A stretch of 64,000 bases of DNA, taken from an uncultured Rhodobacterales bacterium. GTDB taxonomy: Bacteria > Pseudomonadota > Alphaproteobacteria > Rhodobacterales > Rhodobacteraceae. Shown here one piece after another: positions 1 to 9,335 of this stretch. Positions within the stretch are counted from its first letter, which is position 1; the number at the start of each line of letters is the position of its first letter. The translations under genes and the position numbers were made by a program. The stretch is taken from NCBI GenBank assembly GCA_903873585.1, contig CAIQOV010000016.1:1-64000 (forward strand), in the 5' to 3' direction. Below the pieces are notes generated by a model that worked only from the letters and a program-made list of their open reading frames with translations, did no database searches and had not been told where the DNA came from.

Positions 1-1
1 C

Positions 2-1147
2 CAAGTCGTGCTGTCTTCGGCCACGCCCAGTTTGGAAAGCTGGGCCAATGCCAAGGCGGGCAAATATGCACGCCTTGATCTGGGGGCGCGCTTTGGTGTG
101 GCCGAACTGCCCGCGATGCACACGATTGATATGCGCGCCCAAAAGCTGCCCGCTGATCGGTGGATTTCAGACCCCTTGGCGCAAGCGGTTCAAGCGCGGG
201 TGGCCAAGGGCGAGCAAAGCTTGCTGTTTCTGAACCGCCGCGGTTTTGCGCCCGTCACCCTGTGCCGTGCTTGCGGCCATCAGGTCGGCTGTGACGACTG
301 CGATGCGCGCATGGTGGAACATCGGTTCCTAAAGCGCCTTGTCTGCCACCAATGCGGGGCGACCAAACCCATCCCGACCGCCTGCCCAACCTGCGCCGTT
401 GTGGGCCGCATGGCCCCCGTAGGCCCGGGGGTTGAGCGTTTGGCCGAAGAGGTTGTCGCCCGCTTTCCCGATGCGCGCCTTGCGGTGTTGTCGTCAGACC
501 TGTTCACCTCGGCCCGCGCGTTGAAAGAGGAAATCCAGCGCATCGCGCAAGGGGCGGCTGACATCATCATTGGCACCCAGATCGTCGCCAAGGGCCACAA
601 CTTCCCGCTGCTGACGCTGGTGGGGGTGATTGACGCCGACCTTGGCCTGCAAGGATCAGACCTGCGCGCCGCCGAACGCACGTTTCAACTGATCCGTCAG
701 GTCGCAGGCCGCGCAGGGCGGGCCGAACGGCGCGGCACGGCCTTGTTGCAAACCTATCAGCCCGACCATCCGGTGATCACAGCCATCTTGGGCGGCGATG
801 AAGAGGCGTTCTGGGCCGCCGAAGCGGACGAGCGCCGCGCCGCGGGCGTGCCGCCCTATGGCCGCATGGCGGGGATCATCCTGTCTTCGCCCGATGTCAC
901 CCAAGTGTTTGATTTCGGTGCTGAACTGGCACGGCGCGATGGCCCCTTGCGCCGGATCGGGGCCAGCGTCTATGGCCCAGCACCTGCCCCGATCGCGCGT
1001 GTGCGTGGGCGGCACAGGGTGCGCTTGCTGGTCAAAGCCGATAAAGGCGCGCCCCTGCAAGCTGCCCTTGCGGAATGGGTGGGCCAGCTAAAACAGCCCA
1101 CCAACCTGCGCCTTGCCATCGACATCGACCCGCAAAGCTTTTTCTAA
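2..1147 (+). CDS. priA: Primosomal protein N' (PriA helicase), 3' part
   Basis: C-terminal 381 residues of the replication-restart helicase PriA; the 5' part lies before the window and the reading frame is already open at base 2. The first visible residues (LSSATPSLESW) match the PriA helicase core motif. The zinc-binding insert follows at about residues 85-135, with CRACG, CDDC, CHQCG and CPTC cysteine pairs. The downstream motifs GTQIVAKGHNFP, DADLGLQGSD and QVAGRAGRAERRG are helicase motifs V and VI. PriA reloads DnaB at collapsed forks. It stands next to convergent maeB. Identification is very secure; only the true start is unseen. Confidence 0.97.
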   Translation, partial: QVVLSSATPSLESWANAKAGKYARLDLGARFGVAELPAMHTIDMRAQKLPADRWISDPLAQAVQARVAKGEQSLLFLNRRGFAPVTLCRACGHQVGCDDCDARMVEHRFLKRLVCHQCGATKPIPTACPTCAVVGRMAPVGPGVERLAEEVVARFPDARLAVLSSDLFTSARALKEEIQRIAQGAADIIIGTQIVAKGHNFPLLTLVGVIDADLGLQGSDLRAAERTFQLIRQVAGRAGRAERRGTALLQTYQPDHPVITAILGGDEEAFWAAEADERRAAGVPPYGRMAGIILSSPDVTQVFDFGAELARRDGPLRRIGASVYGPAPAPIARVRGRHRVRLLVKADKGAPLQAALAEWVGQLKQPTNLRLAIDIDPQSFF

Positions 1148-1163
1148 TCGCCCCCGCTTTGGT

Positions 1164-1193
1164 CGTAACCCGCCTTACCCGTAACCCGCCTTA
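1164..1193. repeat. Short direct repeat at the priA/maeB junction
   Basis: The 14-mer CGTAACCCGCCTTA occurs at 1164-1177 and again at 1180-1193, with a further CGTAA at 1196-1200. The second copy contains the maeB stop codon. It lies between two convergent genes. No hairpin is evident; it is probably a local duplication. Confidence 0.6.
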
Positions 1194-3470
1194 GCCGTAA
1201 ATCGACACCGGAGCACCCGCCAAGGCCGACACGTTCAACAACCCGCGCACGGTGATGGACGGGGTCACGATATGCGCCCTGTTGCCCATGCCCATCAAGA
1301 TCGGCCCAACCTCTAGCCCGCCCGCTTTCAGCTTAAGCATATTGCGGGCGGCGTTGGCGGCATCGGTATAGCCAAAGATCACGATATTCGCCGCCCCTTT
1401 CAGGCGTGAATTCGGAAAGATCCGTTCGCGCAAGTCAGGGTCAAGGGCGGCATCAAGGCTCATCTCGCCCTCATACTCAAAGTCGCATTCGTGGGCGTCC
1501 AAGATCTCCATCGCGGCGCGCATTCTGCGGCCTGAATCGCTGTCAAGGTTGCCAAAGTTTGAATGCGAACACAGCGCCATCTTCGGTTCCACCCCAAAGC
1601 GGCGGGCATGGCGGGCAGCGCCCATAGCGCTGGCGGCGATCTGTTCGGGTGAGGGGATGGGGTTCACCTGCGTGTCGGCCACAAACAGCGGGCCGTCTTC
1701 CAAGATCATCAGCGACAGCGCCCCCACCGGATGCCGCCCGCCGCGCGCCAGCACTTGGCGCACATCGTTCAAATGGCCCAGATATTGCCCGAAAACCCCG
1801 CAAATCATGCTATCAGCATCGCCGCGGTGCACCGCAATCGCGGCGATTGCGGTGGAATTGGTGCGCAAAACCGCCCGCGCCGTGTCAGGCGTAACGCCTT
1901 GGCGTTCCAGCAGTTGGTGATAGCTGCTCCAATACTCGCGGTAGCGCGCATCGCTTTCGGGGTTCACCACGGCAAAATCGCGGTCGGGCCTGATCGACAG
2001 GCCAAAGCGTTCGCAGCGCGCGGCCATCACCTCGGGGCGGCCAATCAAGATCGGCTTGACGGTCATTTCTTCCAGCATGGCACTGGCGGCGCGCAAAACG
2101 CGCTCATCCTCGCCCTCGGCAAAGATGATGCGACGGCTGGATTGGCGCGCTACATCGAAAACAGGTCGCATGATCAACGCCGATTTGAACACCGACCCGT
2201 CCAGCGTGTGGCGGTAAGCGGCCAGATCGGCGATGGGGCGGGTGGCGACGCCACTTTCCATCGCGGCCTTGGCCACAGCACTGGCGACCACGCCAATCAG
2301 GCGCGGGTCAAAGGGTTTGGGGATCAGATAATCCGCCCCGAACGACAGCTTTTCGTCAGAATAGGCGGCAGCGGCCTCGGCACTGGTTGTGGCACGGGCA
2401 AGGGCCGCGATGCCCTCGATGCAGGCCAGCTGCATCTGGTCGTTGATCGTGGTGGCCCCCACATCCAAAGCGCCGCGAAAGATGAAAGGAAAGCACAGCA
2501 CGTTGTTGACTTGGTTGGGAAAATCGCTGCGCCCTGTGGCTATGATGGCATCGGGCACGGCAGCGCGCACCACGTCAGGCAGGATTTCTGGGCTGGGATT
2601 GGCCAAGGCAAAGACGATGGGGCGCGGGGCCATCTTGCGCACCATATCCGCCGTCAACACACCGGGGCCGGATAGGCCAAGGAACAGATCGGCGTCTTTG
2701 ATCACATCGTCTAAGGTCGCAGGCGAAGTGCCTTGGGCGTAATCGGCCTTTTGATCGGTCATCTGATCAACACGGCCTTTGTAAACCAGCCCGGCCAGAT
2801 CACACAGCCACACGTTTTCGCGCCGCACCCCCAGCTTTAACAGCATATTCAGGCAGGCAATGCCCGCAGCCCCGCCACCGGTCGAGACGATCTTGATATC
2901 CTCAAACCGCTTGCCGGCAACGTGCAGCGCGTTGGTGGCCGCAGCACCCACCACAATCGCCGTGCCATGCTGATCGTCGTGAAAGACCGGAATGTTCATC
3001 TTCTCACGGCACAGCTTTTCCACGATGAAGCAATCGGGCGCCTTGATGTCTTCCAGATTGATCGCGCCAAAGGTCGGCTCCAGCGCGCAAACGATGGCGG
3101 CCAGTTTTTCGGGATCAGGCTCGTTCAGCTCGATATCAAAACAGTCGATATTGGCGAATTTCTTGAACAAAACCGCCTTGCCTTCCATCACCGGCTTTGA
3201 TGCCAGCGCCCCGATCTGGCCCAGCCCCAGCACCGCCGTGCCGTTGGTGACAACCCCCACAAGATTGGCGCGTGAGGTGTAGCGGCTGGCGGTGGCCGGA
3301 TCAGCCTTGATCTCTAAACACGCCTCGGCCACGCCGGGCGAATAGGCCCGCGCCAAATCGCGGCCATTGGCCAAGGGCTTGGTGGCGCGGATTTCCAGCT
3401 TACCGGGCTTGGGAAATTCGTGGTAATCTAGGGCGGCTTGGCGGGCGTTGTCTGGGCGCTGCTCGGTCAC
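1191..3470 (-). CDS. maeB: NADP-dependent malic enzyme with phosphotransacetylase-like domain (MaeB type)
   Basis: Oxidative decarboxylation of malate to pyruvate with NADP+, supplying NADPH and pyruvate in the cytoplasm. Residues 1 to about 430 are the malic enzyme domain ([54 protein letters not shown]). The rest is the C-terminal phosphate acetyltransferase-like domain typical of large bacterial MaeB, thought to be a regulatory acetyl-CoA sensor rather than a catalyst. I chose the GTG at 3470 because AGGAG lies just upstream and the resulting 759 residues is the family's usual length; an in-frame upstream extension to 3587 lacks such support and reaches the region of the divergent cupin gene. 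Confidence 0.95.
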   Translation of the reverse strand: MTEQRPDNARQAALDYHEFPKPGKLEIRATKPLANGRDLARAYSPGVAEACLEIKADPATASRYTSRANLVGVVTNGTAVLGLGQIGALASKPVMEGKAVLFKKFANIDCFDIELNEPDPEKLAAIVCALEPTFGAINLEDIKAPDCFIVEKLCREKMNIPVFHDDQHGTAIVVGAAATNALHVAGKRFEDIKIVSTGGGAAGIACLNMLLKLGVRRENVWLCDLAGLVYKGRVDQMTDQKADYAQGTSPATLDDVIKDADLFLGLSGPGVLTADMVRKMAPRPIVFALANPSPEILPDVVRAAVPDAIIATGRSDFPNQVNNVLCFPFIFRGALDVGATTINDQMQLACIEGIAALARATTSAEAAAAYSDEKLSFGADYLIPKPFDPRLIGVVASAVAKAAMESGVATRPIADLAAYRHTLDGSVFKSALIMRPVFDVARQSSRRIIFAEGEDERVLRAASAMLEEMTVKPILIGRPEVMAARCERFGLSIRPDRDFAVVNPESDARYREYWSSYHQLLERQGVTPDTARAVLRTNSTAIAAIAVHRGDADSMICGVFGQYLGHLNDVRQVLARGGRHPVGALSLMILEDGPLFVADTQVNPIPSPEQIAASAMGAARHARRFGVEPKMALCSHSNFGNLDSDSGRRMRAAMEILDAHECDFEYEGEMSLDAALDPDLRERIFPNSRLKGAANIVIFGYTDAANAARNMLKLKAGGLEVGPILMGMGNRAHIVTPSITVRGLLNVSALAGAPVSIYG

Positions 3471-3610
3471 GATCGTCTCCTCAACCAACTTATCCAACTG
3501 TGCCCTGTAAAGGCGCGCTGAAAAGTCGGATCTTTGGTGCATCTCTTTCCCGCGCTTCTTGCAAATGGGGCGGGTCAGCGCCACCATGTCGCAAAGCCAA
3601 GGGAATTGAA

Positions 3611-4702
3611 ATGCCAGAAACTAAAGCCGAAACCAAAGCCGAACTTGTCCTGCCAACCACCGATCTGCGCGCCGATCTGCCGTTTTTCACCAAAACGCTG
3701 GGGATGCGGATGGATATGATCTATCCCGCCGACAATCCTGCGGTGGCTGTGGTGTCCGGCCACGGGCTGCGCCTGCGGCTGGATGCGGCGTCAACCGCGC
3801 CTGCGGGCCATCTGCGCCTGTTGTCGGACGATTGGGCGAGTTTTGCCGAAGGCGTGCGCGACCTTACCTCTCCGGGCGGCACGCAGGTGACGCTGGATGA
3901 ATTGAACCCGCCCCTTGTGCTGCCCAAAACCGAACACGCTTTTGTCGTGCGCCGCTTGGCCGATCAAGCGCCTTGGGTGATTGGCCGCGCAGGTATGATG
4001 TACCGCGATCTTGTGCCCAACCGTTTGGGCGGGGCGATGATTGCCAGCCACATTCGCGTGCCGGATGGCAAAGTGCCCGATCTGGTGCATTACCACAAAG
4101 TCGGTTTCCAGCTGATCTTCTGCATCAAAGGCTGGGTCGATGTGCTGTATGAAGACCAAGGCGGCATCCGCCGTTTGCATGCGGGGGATTGCTTCATCCA
4201 ACCCCCCACCATCCGCCACCGTGTTCTGGAGTCAGGCGACGGGATCGAGGTGATCGAAATCGGCGTCCCCGCCGACCACATCACCGAAATCGACCACGAG
4301 ATGACCCTGCCCAACGCCACCGTAAACCCCGACCGAGTGTGGGAAGGCCAGCGCTTTGTGCATAACGTGGGGTCCACAGGCCAATTCACCCCCTTCCGCA
4401 TCCCGGGCTTTGAAGCGCGCGACACCACAATCAACGCCAACACCCAAGGCGTAGCCTCGGTTCTCGTCGCCCGCCCCACCGGCATAGCCCCTTGGACAAA
4501 GCACGACGGCGACATCCTTTTCACCTTCGTCATGTCGGGTGAAATGACGCTAGAGGGAGAAGGTAATAACCCCTACCGCCTGCAACCCGGCGACGCCTTT
4601 GTCATCCCCCCCGGCCTTGCCACCCGCTACGCCAACACAACCCCCGATCTGCAACTTGTCGAGGTTTCGCTTCCCGGACAATTTACCACGACGTTGCTCT
4701 GA
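3611..4702 (+). CDS. Double-cupin protein with N-terminal VOC-like segment
   Basis: 363 residues. The N-terminal ~100 residues (TTDLRADLPFFTKTLGMRMD, then GHGLRLRLD) resemble one glyoxalase/VOC half-domain. Two cupin domains follow: the first around VHYHKVGFQLIFCIKGWVDV and LHAGDCFIQPP, the second around WTKHDGDILFTFVMSGE and LQPGDAFVIPPG. The histidines in HYH and the GD turn suggest at least the first barrel binds a metal. Substrate unknown. It is divergent from maeB and is followed directly by a hairpin repeat. The ATG at 3611 begins the conserved region; a longer upstream reading frame overlaps maeB and looks non-coding. Family assignment is good; function is not known. Confidence 0.85.
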   Translation: MPETKAETKAELVLPTTDLRADLPFFTKTLGMRMDMIYPADNPAVAVVSGHGLRLRLDAASTAPAGHLRLLSDDWASFAEGVRDLTSPGGTQVTLDELNPPLVLPKTEHAFVVRRLADQAPWVIGRAGMMYRDLVPNRLGGAMIASHIRVPDGKVPDLVHYHKVGFQLIFCIKGWVDVLYEDQGGIRRLHAGDCFIQPPTIRHRVLESGDGIEVIEIGVPADHITEIDHEMTLPNATVNPDRVWEGQRFVHNVGSTGQFTPFRIPGFEARDTTINANTQGVASVLVARPTGIAPWTKHDGDILFTFVMSGEMTLEGEGNNPYRLQPGDAFVIPPGLATRYANTTPDLQLVEVSLPGQFTTTLL

Positions 4703-4705
4703 CCC

Positions 4706-4758
4706 TTTCATACTTGCAAAAATATCCCACGGGGGTGCGGGGGTGTGAAACCCCCGTG
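4706..4758 (+). repeat. Dispersed Rhodobacterales-type hairpin element, short form
   Basis: Begins four bases after the cupin stop with TTTCATACTTGCAAAAATAT, then CCCACGGGGG. The inverted arms CACGGGGGT (4728-4736) and ACCCCCGTG (4750-4758) can form a 9-bp stem with a 13-nt loop. A second copy in the opposite orientation lies at 41578-41700. Position directly after a stop codon suggests a transcript-end or mRNA-stabilising role, but there is no U-tract. Confidence 0.8.
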
Positions 4759-4827
4759 TCAAAGGGCACGCCGCTTGCAAGACCACACCGTTCAGCCCAA
4801 ACTATAGCCATCAGCCCAGAGGTTCCC

Positions 4828-5217
4828 ATGCTGCTCAAACCCGCCACCGATGTTCGCCTGCGCGCCTATGCCCCCTATTCCCGTTTCAAGGTAGGGGCTG
4901 CCATCCGTGCCACCTCTGGCGCGGTTCATGTCGGCTGCAATGTGGAAAACGTGGCCTATCCCGAAGGGACTTGTGCCGAGGCGGGGGCGATTGCGGCGAT
5001 GATTGCGGCGGGCGATACGGCGATTGCTGAAATCCTTGTCATCGCTGACAGCCCCGCCCCCGTACCGCCCTGCGGCGGGTGTCGCCAGAAAATTGCGGAA
5101 TTTGCCGCCCCCGATGTCAAAGTGACCCTGTGCACCACAGACGGCGCGCAATTGACCATGACCGTTGCCGATCTGCTGCCCGGCGTTTTCACCGCAGCCC
5201 ATATGGCCAAAGCCTGA
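4828..5217 (+). CDS. cdd: Cytidine deaminase
   Basis: Hydrolytic deamination of (deoxy)cytidine to (deoxy)uridine, first gene of the nucleoside salvage operon. 129 residues, the size of the short tetrameric class. Motifs: YAPYSRFKVGAA, NVENVAYPEGTCAEAGAI (zinc Cys plus catalytic Glu) and PPCGGCRQ (the other two zinc cysteines). The start at 4828 gives the usual N-terminus and has AGAGG upstream. The stop overlaps the deoA start by one base (TGATG), indicating translational coupling. Confidence 0.96.
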   Translation: MLLKPATDVRLRAYAPYSRFKVGAAIRATSGAVHVGCNVENVAYPEGTCAEAGAIAAMIAAGDTAIAEILVIADSPAPVPPCGGCRQKIAEFAAPDVKVTLCTTDGAQLTMTVADLLPGVFTAAHMAKA

Positions 5218-6524
5218 TGGACGCCCGCGCCATCATCGCCCAAATTCGCGACGGTTCTCCTCCGCCGCCCGACCAAATCGCTTGGTTTGCGGCTGGCCTT
5301 GCCTCTGGCACAGTCAGCGATGCGCAGGCGGGGGCTTTTGCGATGGCGGTGCTGCTGAAAGGCCTTGGCGAGGCGGGGCGCGTGGCCCTTACCACCGCCA
5401 TGCGCGACACGGGCCATGTGCTGAAATGGGATCTGCCTGGCCCTGTCATCGACAAACACTCTACCGGCGGCATTGGCGATTGTGTGTCGCTGCTGTTGGC
5501 CCCCGCTTTGGCTGCTTGCGGGGCCTATGTGCCGATGATTTCGGGTCGCGGTTTGGGCCATACCGGTGGCACGCTGGATAAGTTGGAATCCGTCCCCGGC
5601 TTTCGCACCGGCCTATCCGAGGCGCAGTTGCAACGCCAAATGGCGCAAATGGGCTGCGCCATCGTCTCGGCCAGCGCTGAAATCGCGCCCGCCGACCGCA
5701 GGTTATATGCCATCCGCGATGTAACGGGGACGGTGGAAAGCATTGATCTTATCACCGCCTCGATCCTGTCCAAGAAACTCGCCGCGGGGTTGGAAGCACT
5801 TGTTTTAGATGTGAAATGCGGCTCTGGTGCGTTTATGAAAACGCTTACCGAAGCGGAAGCCTTGGCCCGCGCGCTTGTCTCGACCGCCCAAGGTGCGGGC
5901 TGCATGACCACGGCGCTGATCACCGATATGTCGCAGCCCTTGGCCACCGCCGCTGGCAATGCGCTAGAGGTGAGCGAGGTGATGGAAACCCTAACCGGCA
6001 CCTCCGTTAACTCTGCCCTATGGGACATCACCGTGGCCTTGGGGGGCGAGGCGCTGGCCTTGGGCGGCTTGGCCCATGACGCCGCCGATGGGGCCAAGCG
6101 CATTGCCCAAGCGCTGGAATCGGGCGCTGCCGCCGAGAAATTCGGCCAGATGATCGCCGCCCAAGGTGGCCCCGCCGACTTTGTCGACCGCTGGCCTGAT
6201 CGTCTGCCCGCAGCCACTGTGATCCGCGATGTGCCCTGCATGACAGATGGCTTTGTATGCACCATTGATGGCGAGGTGCTGGGTCTTGCCGTGGTGCGCC
6301 TAGGCGGTGGTCGTCAGCGCGAGGGGGATAAGATCAACCCCTCTGTCGGGCTGTCAGAGCTTGCGGGAATTGGCGAGCAGATTGGTCTGGGCGAGCCGCT
6401 GTGCATGGTTCACGCCACCACCGAAGCGCAGGCTGAAGCGGCGATTGCCGCCGTGCAAGCGGCGTATGAGATGGGCGATGTGGCCCCCGACGATCCTGCC
6501 TTGATCTTGAAGCGGATCGCCTGA
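5217..6524 (+). CDS. deoA: Thymidine phosphorylase
   Basis: Phosphorolysis of thymidine to thymine and deoxyribose-1-phosphate. 435 residues, the normal length of the family. The signature KHSTGGIGDCVSLLLAP (phosphate-binding region) and ISGRGLGHTGGTLDKLES are intact, as are DVKCGSGAF and the C-terminal LGGGRQREGDKINPSVGL region. The ATG overlaps the cdd stop by one base and the TGA overlaps the deoB ATG, so the three genes are translationally coupled. The deoxyribose-1-phosphate formed here is the substrate of the next gene product. Confidence 0.97.
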   Translation: MDARAIIAQIRDGSPPPPDQIAWFAAGLASGTVSDAQAGAFAMAVLLKGLGEAGRVALTTAMRDTGHVLKWDLPGPVIDKHSTGGIGDCVSLLLAPALAACGAYVPMISGRGLGHTGGTLDKLESVPGFRTGLSEAQLQRQMAQMGCAIVSASAEIAPADRRLYAIRDVTGTVESIDLITASILSKKLAAGLEALVLDVKCGSGAFMKTLTEAEALARALVSTAQGAGCMTTALITDMSQPLATAAGNALEVSEVMETLTGTSVNSALWDITVALGGEALALGGLAHDAADGAKRIAQALESGAAAEKFGQMIAAQGGPADFVDRWPDRLPAATVIRDVPCMTDGFVCTIDGEVLGLAVVRLGGGRQREGDKINPSVGLSELAGIGEQIGLGEPLCMVHATTEAQAEAAIAAVQAAYEMGDVAPDDPALILKRIA

Positions 6525-7732
6525 TGGGGTCCGCAGCAAACCGCGCCTTTGTCATCGTGATGGATTCCGTCGGCTGCGGTGGCGCGCCTGATGCCGCCGA
6601 TTTTGGCGATGCGGGGGCCAATACTTTGGCCCATATCGCCCAAGCCTGCGCCGCAGGGCGGGCCGATGTGGGGCGCAAAGGGCCGCTGCATATGCCACAT
6701 CTGGATGGCTTGGGTCTGGGCGCTGCGATCCGCCTCGCCTCGGGCGCTGACACTGCGGGCCTGTCGCGTGTGCCGCAGGGCCTGTGGGGAGCGTTGAGCG
6801 AGGTGAGCCGTGGCAAAGACACGCCCTCTGGCCATTGGGAGCTGGCAGGCGTGCCCGTGCCGTGGGAGTGGACCTATTTTCCCAACACCATGCCCGCCTT
6901 TCCGCCCGATCTGGTGGCGCTGGTGTGCAAGCTGGCGGGAACGGACGGTATCTTGGGCAACTGCCATTCGTCGGGTGTGCCCATCATCGCCCAACATATT
7001 GAAGCGCATCTGAAAACCGGCTGGCCGATCTGCTACACCTCTGCCGACAGCGTGTTCCAGATTGCCGCGCACGAGGAAAGTTTTGGCCTTGACCGCCTGC
7101 TTGCGCTTTGTGCCGCGCTTGCCCCGCATCTGCACGCCATGAACGTCGGTCGCGTGATTGCGCGGCCCTTCACCGGCACTGTGCAGGCGTTCCACCGCAC
7201 CGCCAACCGCCACGATTACGCCATGGCCCCACCCGCGCCGACCTTGCTGGATTGGGCGGCGCAGGCGGGGCGGGCGACCCATGCGGTGGGCAAAATCGGT
7301 GACATTTTTTCGATGCGCGGCATTGGAAAGCTGTGGAAAGGGCAGGGTGATATTGATCTTTTCGATCATGTTGATCACTTAATCGACCACTCAGAAGCAG
7401 GTTCTTTAACCTTTGCCAACTTTGTCGAGTTTGACAGCCTGTATGGCCACCCCCGCGATGTGGCAGGCTATGCCCGTGCGCTAGAATGGTTTGACACCCG
7501 TGTTGGAACCTTGCTGACCCGCCTTCGCCCCACCGACTTGGTGATCTTCACCGCCGATCACGGCAACGATCCCACATGGCGCGGCACAGATCACACCCGC
7601 GAACGGGTGCCCGTGCTGTGCGCAGGGCAGGGCGTGCGCGCTTTGGGGGTGCGGGCCTTTGCTGATGTTGCGGCCTCGGTTGCGGCACATCTGAACTTGC
7701 CCGATCATGGGGCTGGAGTATCGTTCCTATGA
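6524..7732 (+). CDS. deoB: Phosphopentomutase
   Basis: Interconverts (deoxy)ribose-1-phosphate and -5-phosphate. 402 residues. Alkaline-phosphatase-fold metal motifs are visible: VIVMDSVGCGGAPDA near the N-terminus, GKDTPSGHWE in the middle, and TADHGNDPTWRGTDHTRE near the C-terminus. Coupled to deoA upstream (TGATG) and to add downstream (ATGA). No deoC aldolase gene is present in the window, so the fate of deoxyribose-5-phosphate is decided elsewhere. Confidence 0.97.
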   Translation: MGSAANRAFVIVMDSVGCGGAPDAADFGDAGANTLAHIAQACAAGRADVGRKGPLHMPHLDGLGLGAAIRLASGADTAGLSRVPQGLWGALSEVSRGKDTPSGHWELAGVPVPWEWTYFPNTMPAFPPDLVALVCKLAGTDGILGNCHSSGVPIIAQHIEAHLKTGWPICYTSADSVFQIAAHEESFGLDRLLALCAALAPHLHAMNVGRVIARPFTGTVQAFHRTANRHDYAMAPPAPTLLDWAAQAGRATHAVGKIGDIFSMRGIGKLWKGQGDIDLFDHVDHLIDHSEAGSLTFANFVEFDSLYGHPRDVAGYARALEWFDTRVGTLLTRLRPTDLVIFTADHGNDPTWRGTDHTRERVPVLCAGQGVRALGVRAFADVAASVAAHLNLPDHGAGVSFL

Positions 7733-8709
7733 CCCCCAAGCTAGAACTGCACCTGCATCTGGAAGGCGCCGCCCCGCCAAAGTTTATCGCAGCCCTTGCC
7801 AAAGAAAAGCACATCGACATTGGCGGCATCTTTGCCCCCGACGGGTCTTACCGCTTTGAAGGCTTTGCCGAATTTGTCAAAATCTACGAAGCCGCCTGCA
7901 CTACCCTGACCCGCCCCGAAGACTACCAACGTCTGACCCGCGCGGTGCTGGAAGAACAGGCGCAAAACGGGGTGATTTATACTGAAATCTTCCTGTCGCC
8001 CGACTTTTGCGGCAACCGCGACAGGGGCGCTTGGCGCGAATATCTGCAAGCCATCCGTGAAGAAGCGGCCAAGTTGGAACGCGAAGCGGGCATTACCATG
8101 AAAGCCATCGCCACCTGCATCCGCCACTTTGGCCCCGATAAGGCCCGCCAAACCGCCCTATGTGCAGCCGAAACCGCAGGCGATTTTCTGGTGGGCTTCG
8201 GCATTGCAGGGGTGGAAACCATGGGCAAGCTGAAGGATTTTAAGTGGAGCTTTGATGCCACCCGCGAGGCTGGATTAAAACCCACCGTCCATGCCGGTGA
8301 ATGGGCCGGCGCTTCGGAAGTGCGCGATGCCTTGCGCGATCTGGGCGCTGTGCGCATTGGCCACGGGGTTCGGGCGATTGAAGATTTAGCACTGGTGGAC
8401 GAGCTGGCCGAGCGCGGCATTGTGTTAGAATGTTGCCCCGGATCGAACGTGGCCTTGGGCATCTACCCCAGCTTTCGCAAACATCCGATTGGCCAGCTTT
8501 ATCACCGCGGTGTCAAAGTCACCGTTTCAACCGATGACCCGCCGTTCTTTCACACCTCGATGAAGCGCGAATATGACATGCTGCATCAGGCGTTTGATTG
8601 GGATGACGGCGTCTTTGCCACGCTGAACCGCACAGCGCTTGACGCCGCCTTCTGTGACGCCGATACCAAAGACAAAATCGCCAAGCGGCTGGAGGCTGCC
8701 CATGTTTAA
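7729..8709 (+). CDS. add: Adenosine deaminase
   Basis: Deaminates (deoxy)adenosine to (deoxy)inosine. 326 residues. The metal-binding HLHLEG lies at residues 8-13, with HAGE and SLTDP-equivalent (VSTDDPPFF) motifs and GHGVRAIED downstream, as in the Add/Ade family. Some members of this clan act on adenine or aminodeoxyfutalosine, but position in a nucleoside operon favours adenosine. Starts in a 4-base overlap with deoB and ends 8 bases into upp. Confidence 0.92.
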   Translation: MTPKLELHLHLEGAAPPKFIAALAKEKHIDIGGIFAPDGSYRFEGFAEFVKIYEAACTTLTRPEDYQRLTRAVLEEQAQNGVIYTEIFLSPDFCGNRDRGAWREYLQAIREEAAKLEREAGITMKAIATCIRHFGPDKARQTALCAAETAGDFLVGFGIAGVETMGKLKDFKWSFDATREAGLKPTVHAGEWAGASEVRDALRDLGAVRIGHGVRAIEDLALVDELAERGIVLECCPGSNVALGIYPSFRKHPIGQLYHRGVKVTVSTDDPPFFHTSMKREYDMLHQAFDWDDGVFATLNRTALDAAFCDADTKDKIAKRLEAAHV

Positions 8710-9334
8710 GAACTTAACCGTCGTCAGCCACCCTTTGGTGCAGCACAAACTGACCCTGATGCGCGAAAAAGACACCTCAACCGCGTCGTTCCGCCAGTTG
8801 CTGCGCGAGATTAGCTTGCTGTTGGCCTATGAAGTCACCCGCGATCTGCCGATGACGACGAAAAAGATCCAAACGCCGATCTGCGAGATGGATGCCCCCG
8901 CGATTGACGGCAAGAAACTGGCGCTGATCTCAATCTTGCGGGCGGGCAATGGGTTGCTCGACGGGATTTTGGAACTGATTCCGGCGGCGCGTGTGGGGTT
9001 TGTGGGCCTGTACCGCGACCACGAAACGCTGCAACCGGTGCAGTATTATTACAAAGTGCCCGACCATCTGGACGAGCGCGTTTGCATTGTGGTTGACCCG
9101 ATGCTGGCAACGGGCAATTCCAGTGCGGCGGCGGTAAAGCTGCTCAAAGACTCGGGCGCGCGCAACATTCGCTTTTTGTGCCTGCTGGCTGCCCCCGAAG
9201 GCATTCGGCATATGAACGAAGAACATCCCGATGTGCAGATTGTTACCGCTTCGGTCGACAGCCATTTGAACGAGCACGGTTATATCGTGCCGGGCTTGGG
9301 CGATGCGGGCGACCGGATGTTTGGCACCAAGTAA
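8702..9334 (+). CDS. upp: Uracil phosphoribosyltransferase
   Basis: Converts uracil plus PRPP to UMP, completing salvage of the uracil set free by the operon. 210 residues, typical length. [24 protein letters not shown] and the PRPP-loop [12 protein letters not shown] are intact, as is the C-terminal uracil-binding [14 protein letters not shown]. The ATG at 8702 gives the standard [17 protein letters not shown]-terminus and overlaps the end of add by 8 bases. The next gene converges with a 1-base gap. Confidence 0.97.
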   Translation: MFKNLTVVSHPLVQHKLTLMREKDTSTASFRQLLREISLLLAYEVTRDLPMTTKKIQTPICEMDAPAIDGKKLALISILRAGNGLLDGILELIPAARVGFVGLYRDHETLQPVQYYYKVPDHLDERVCIVVDPMLATGNSSAAAVKLLKDSGARNIRFLCLLAAPEGIRHMNEEHPDVQIVTASVDSHLNEHGYIVPGLGDAGDRMFGTK

Positions 9335-9335
9335 C

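Noticed and set aside
1731-2675. 314-codon plus-strand open frame
   Set aside because: It is antisense to maeB; composition and lack of a domain show it is a GC-rich shadow frame.
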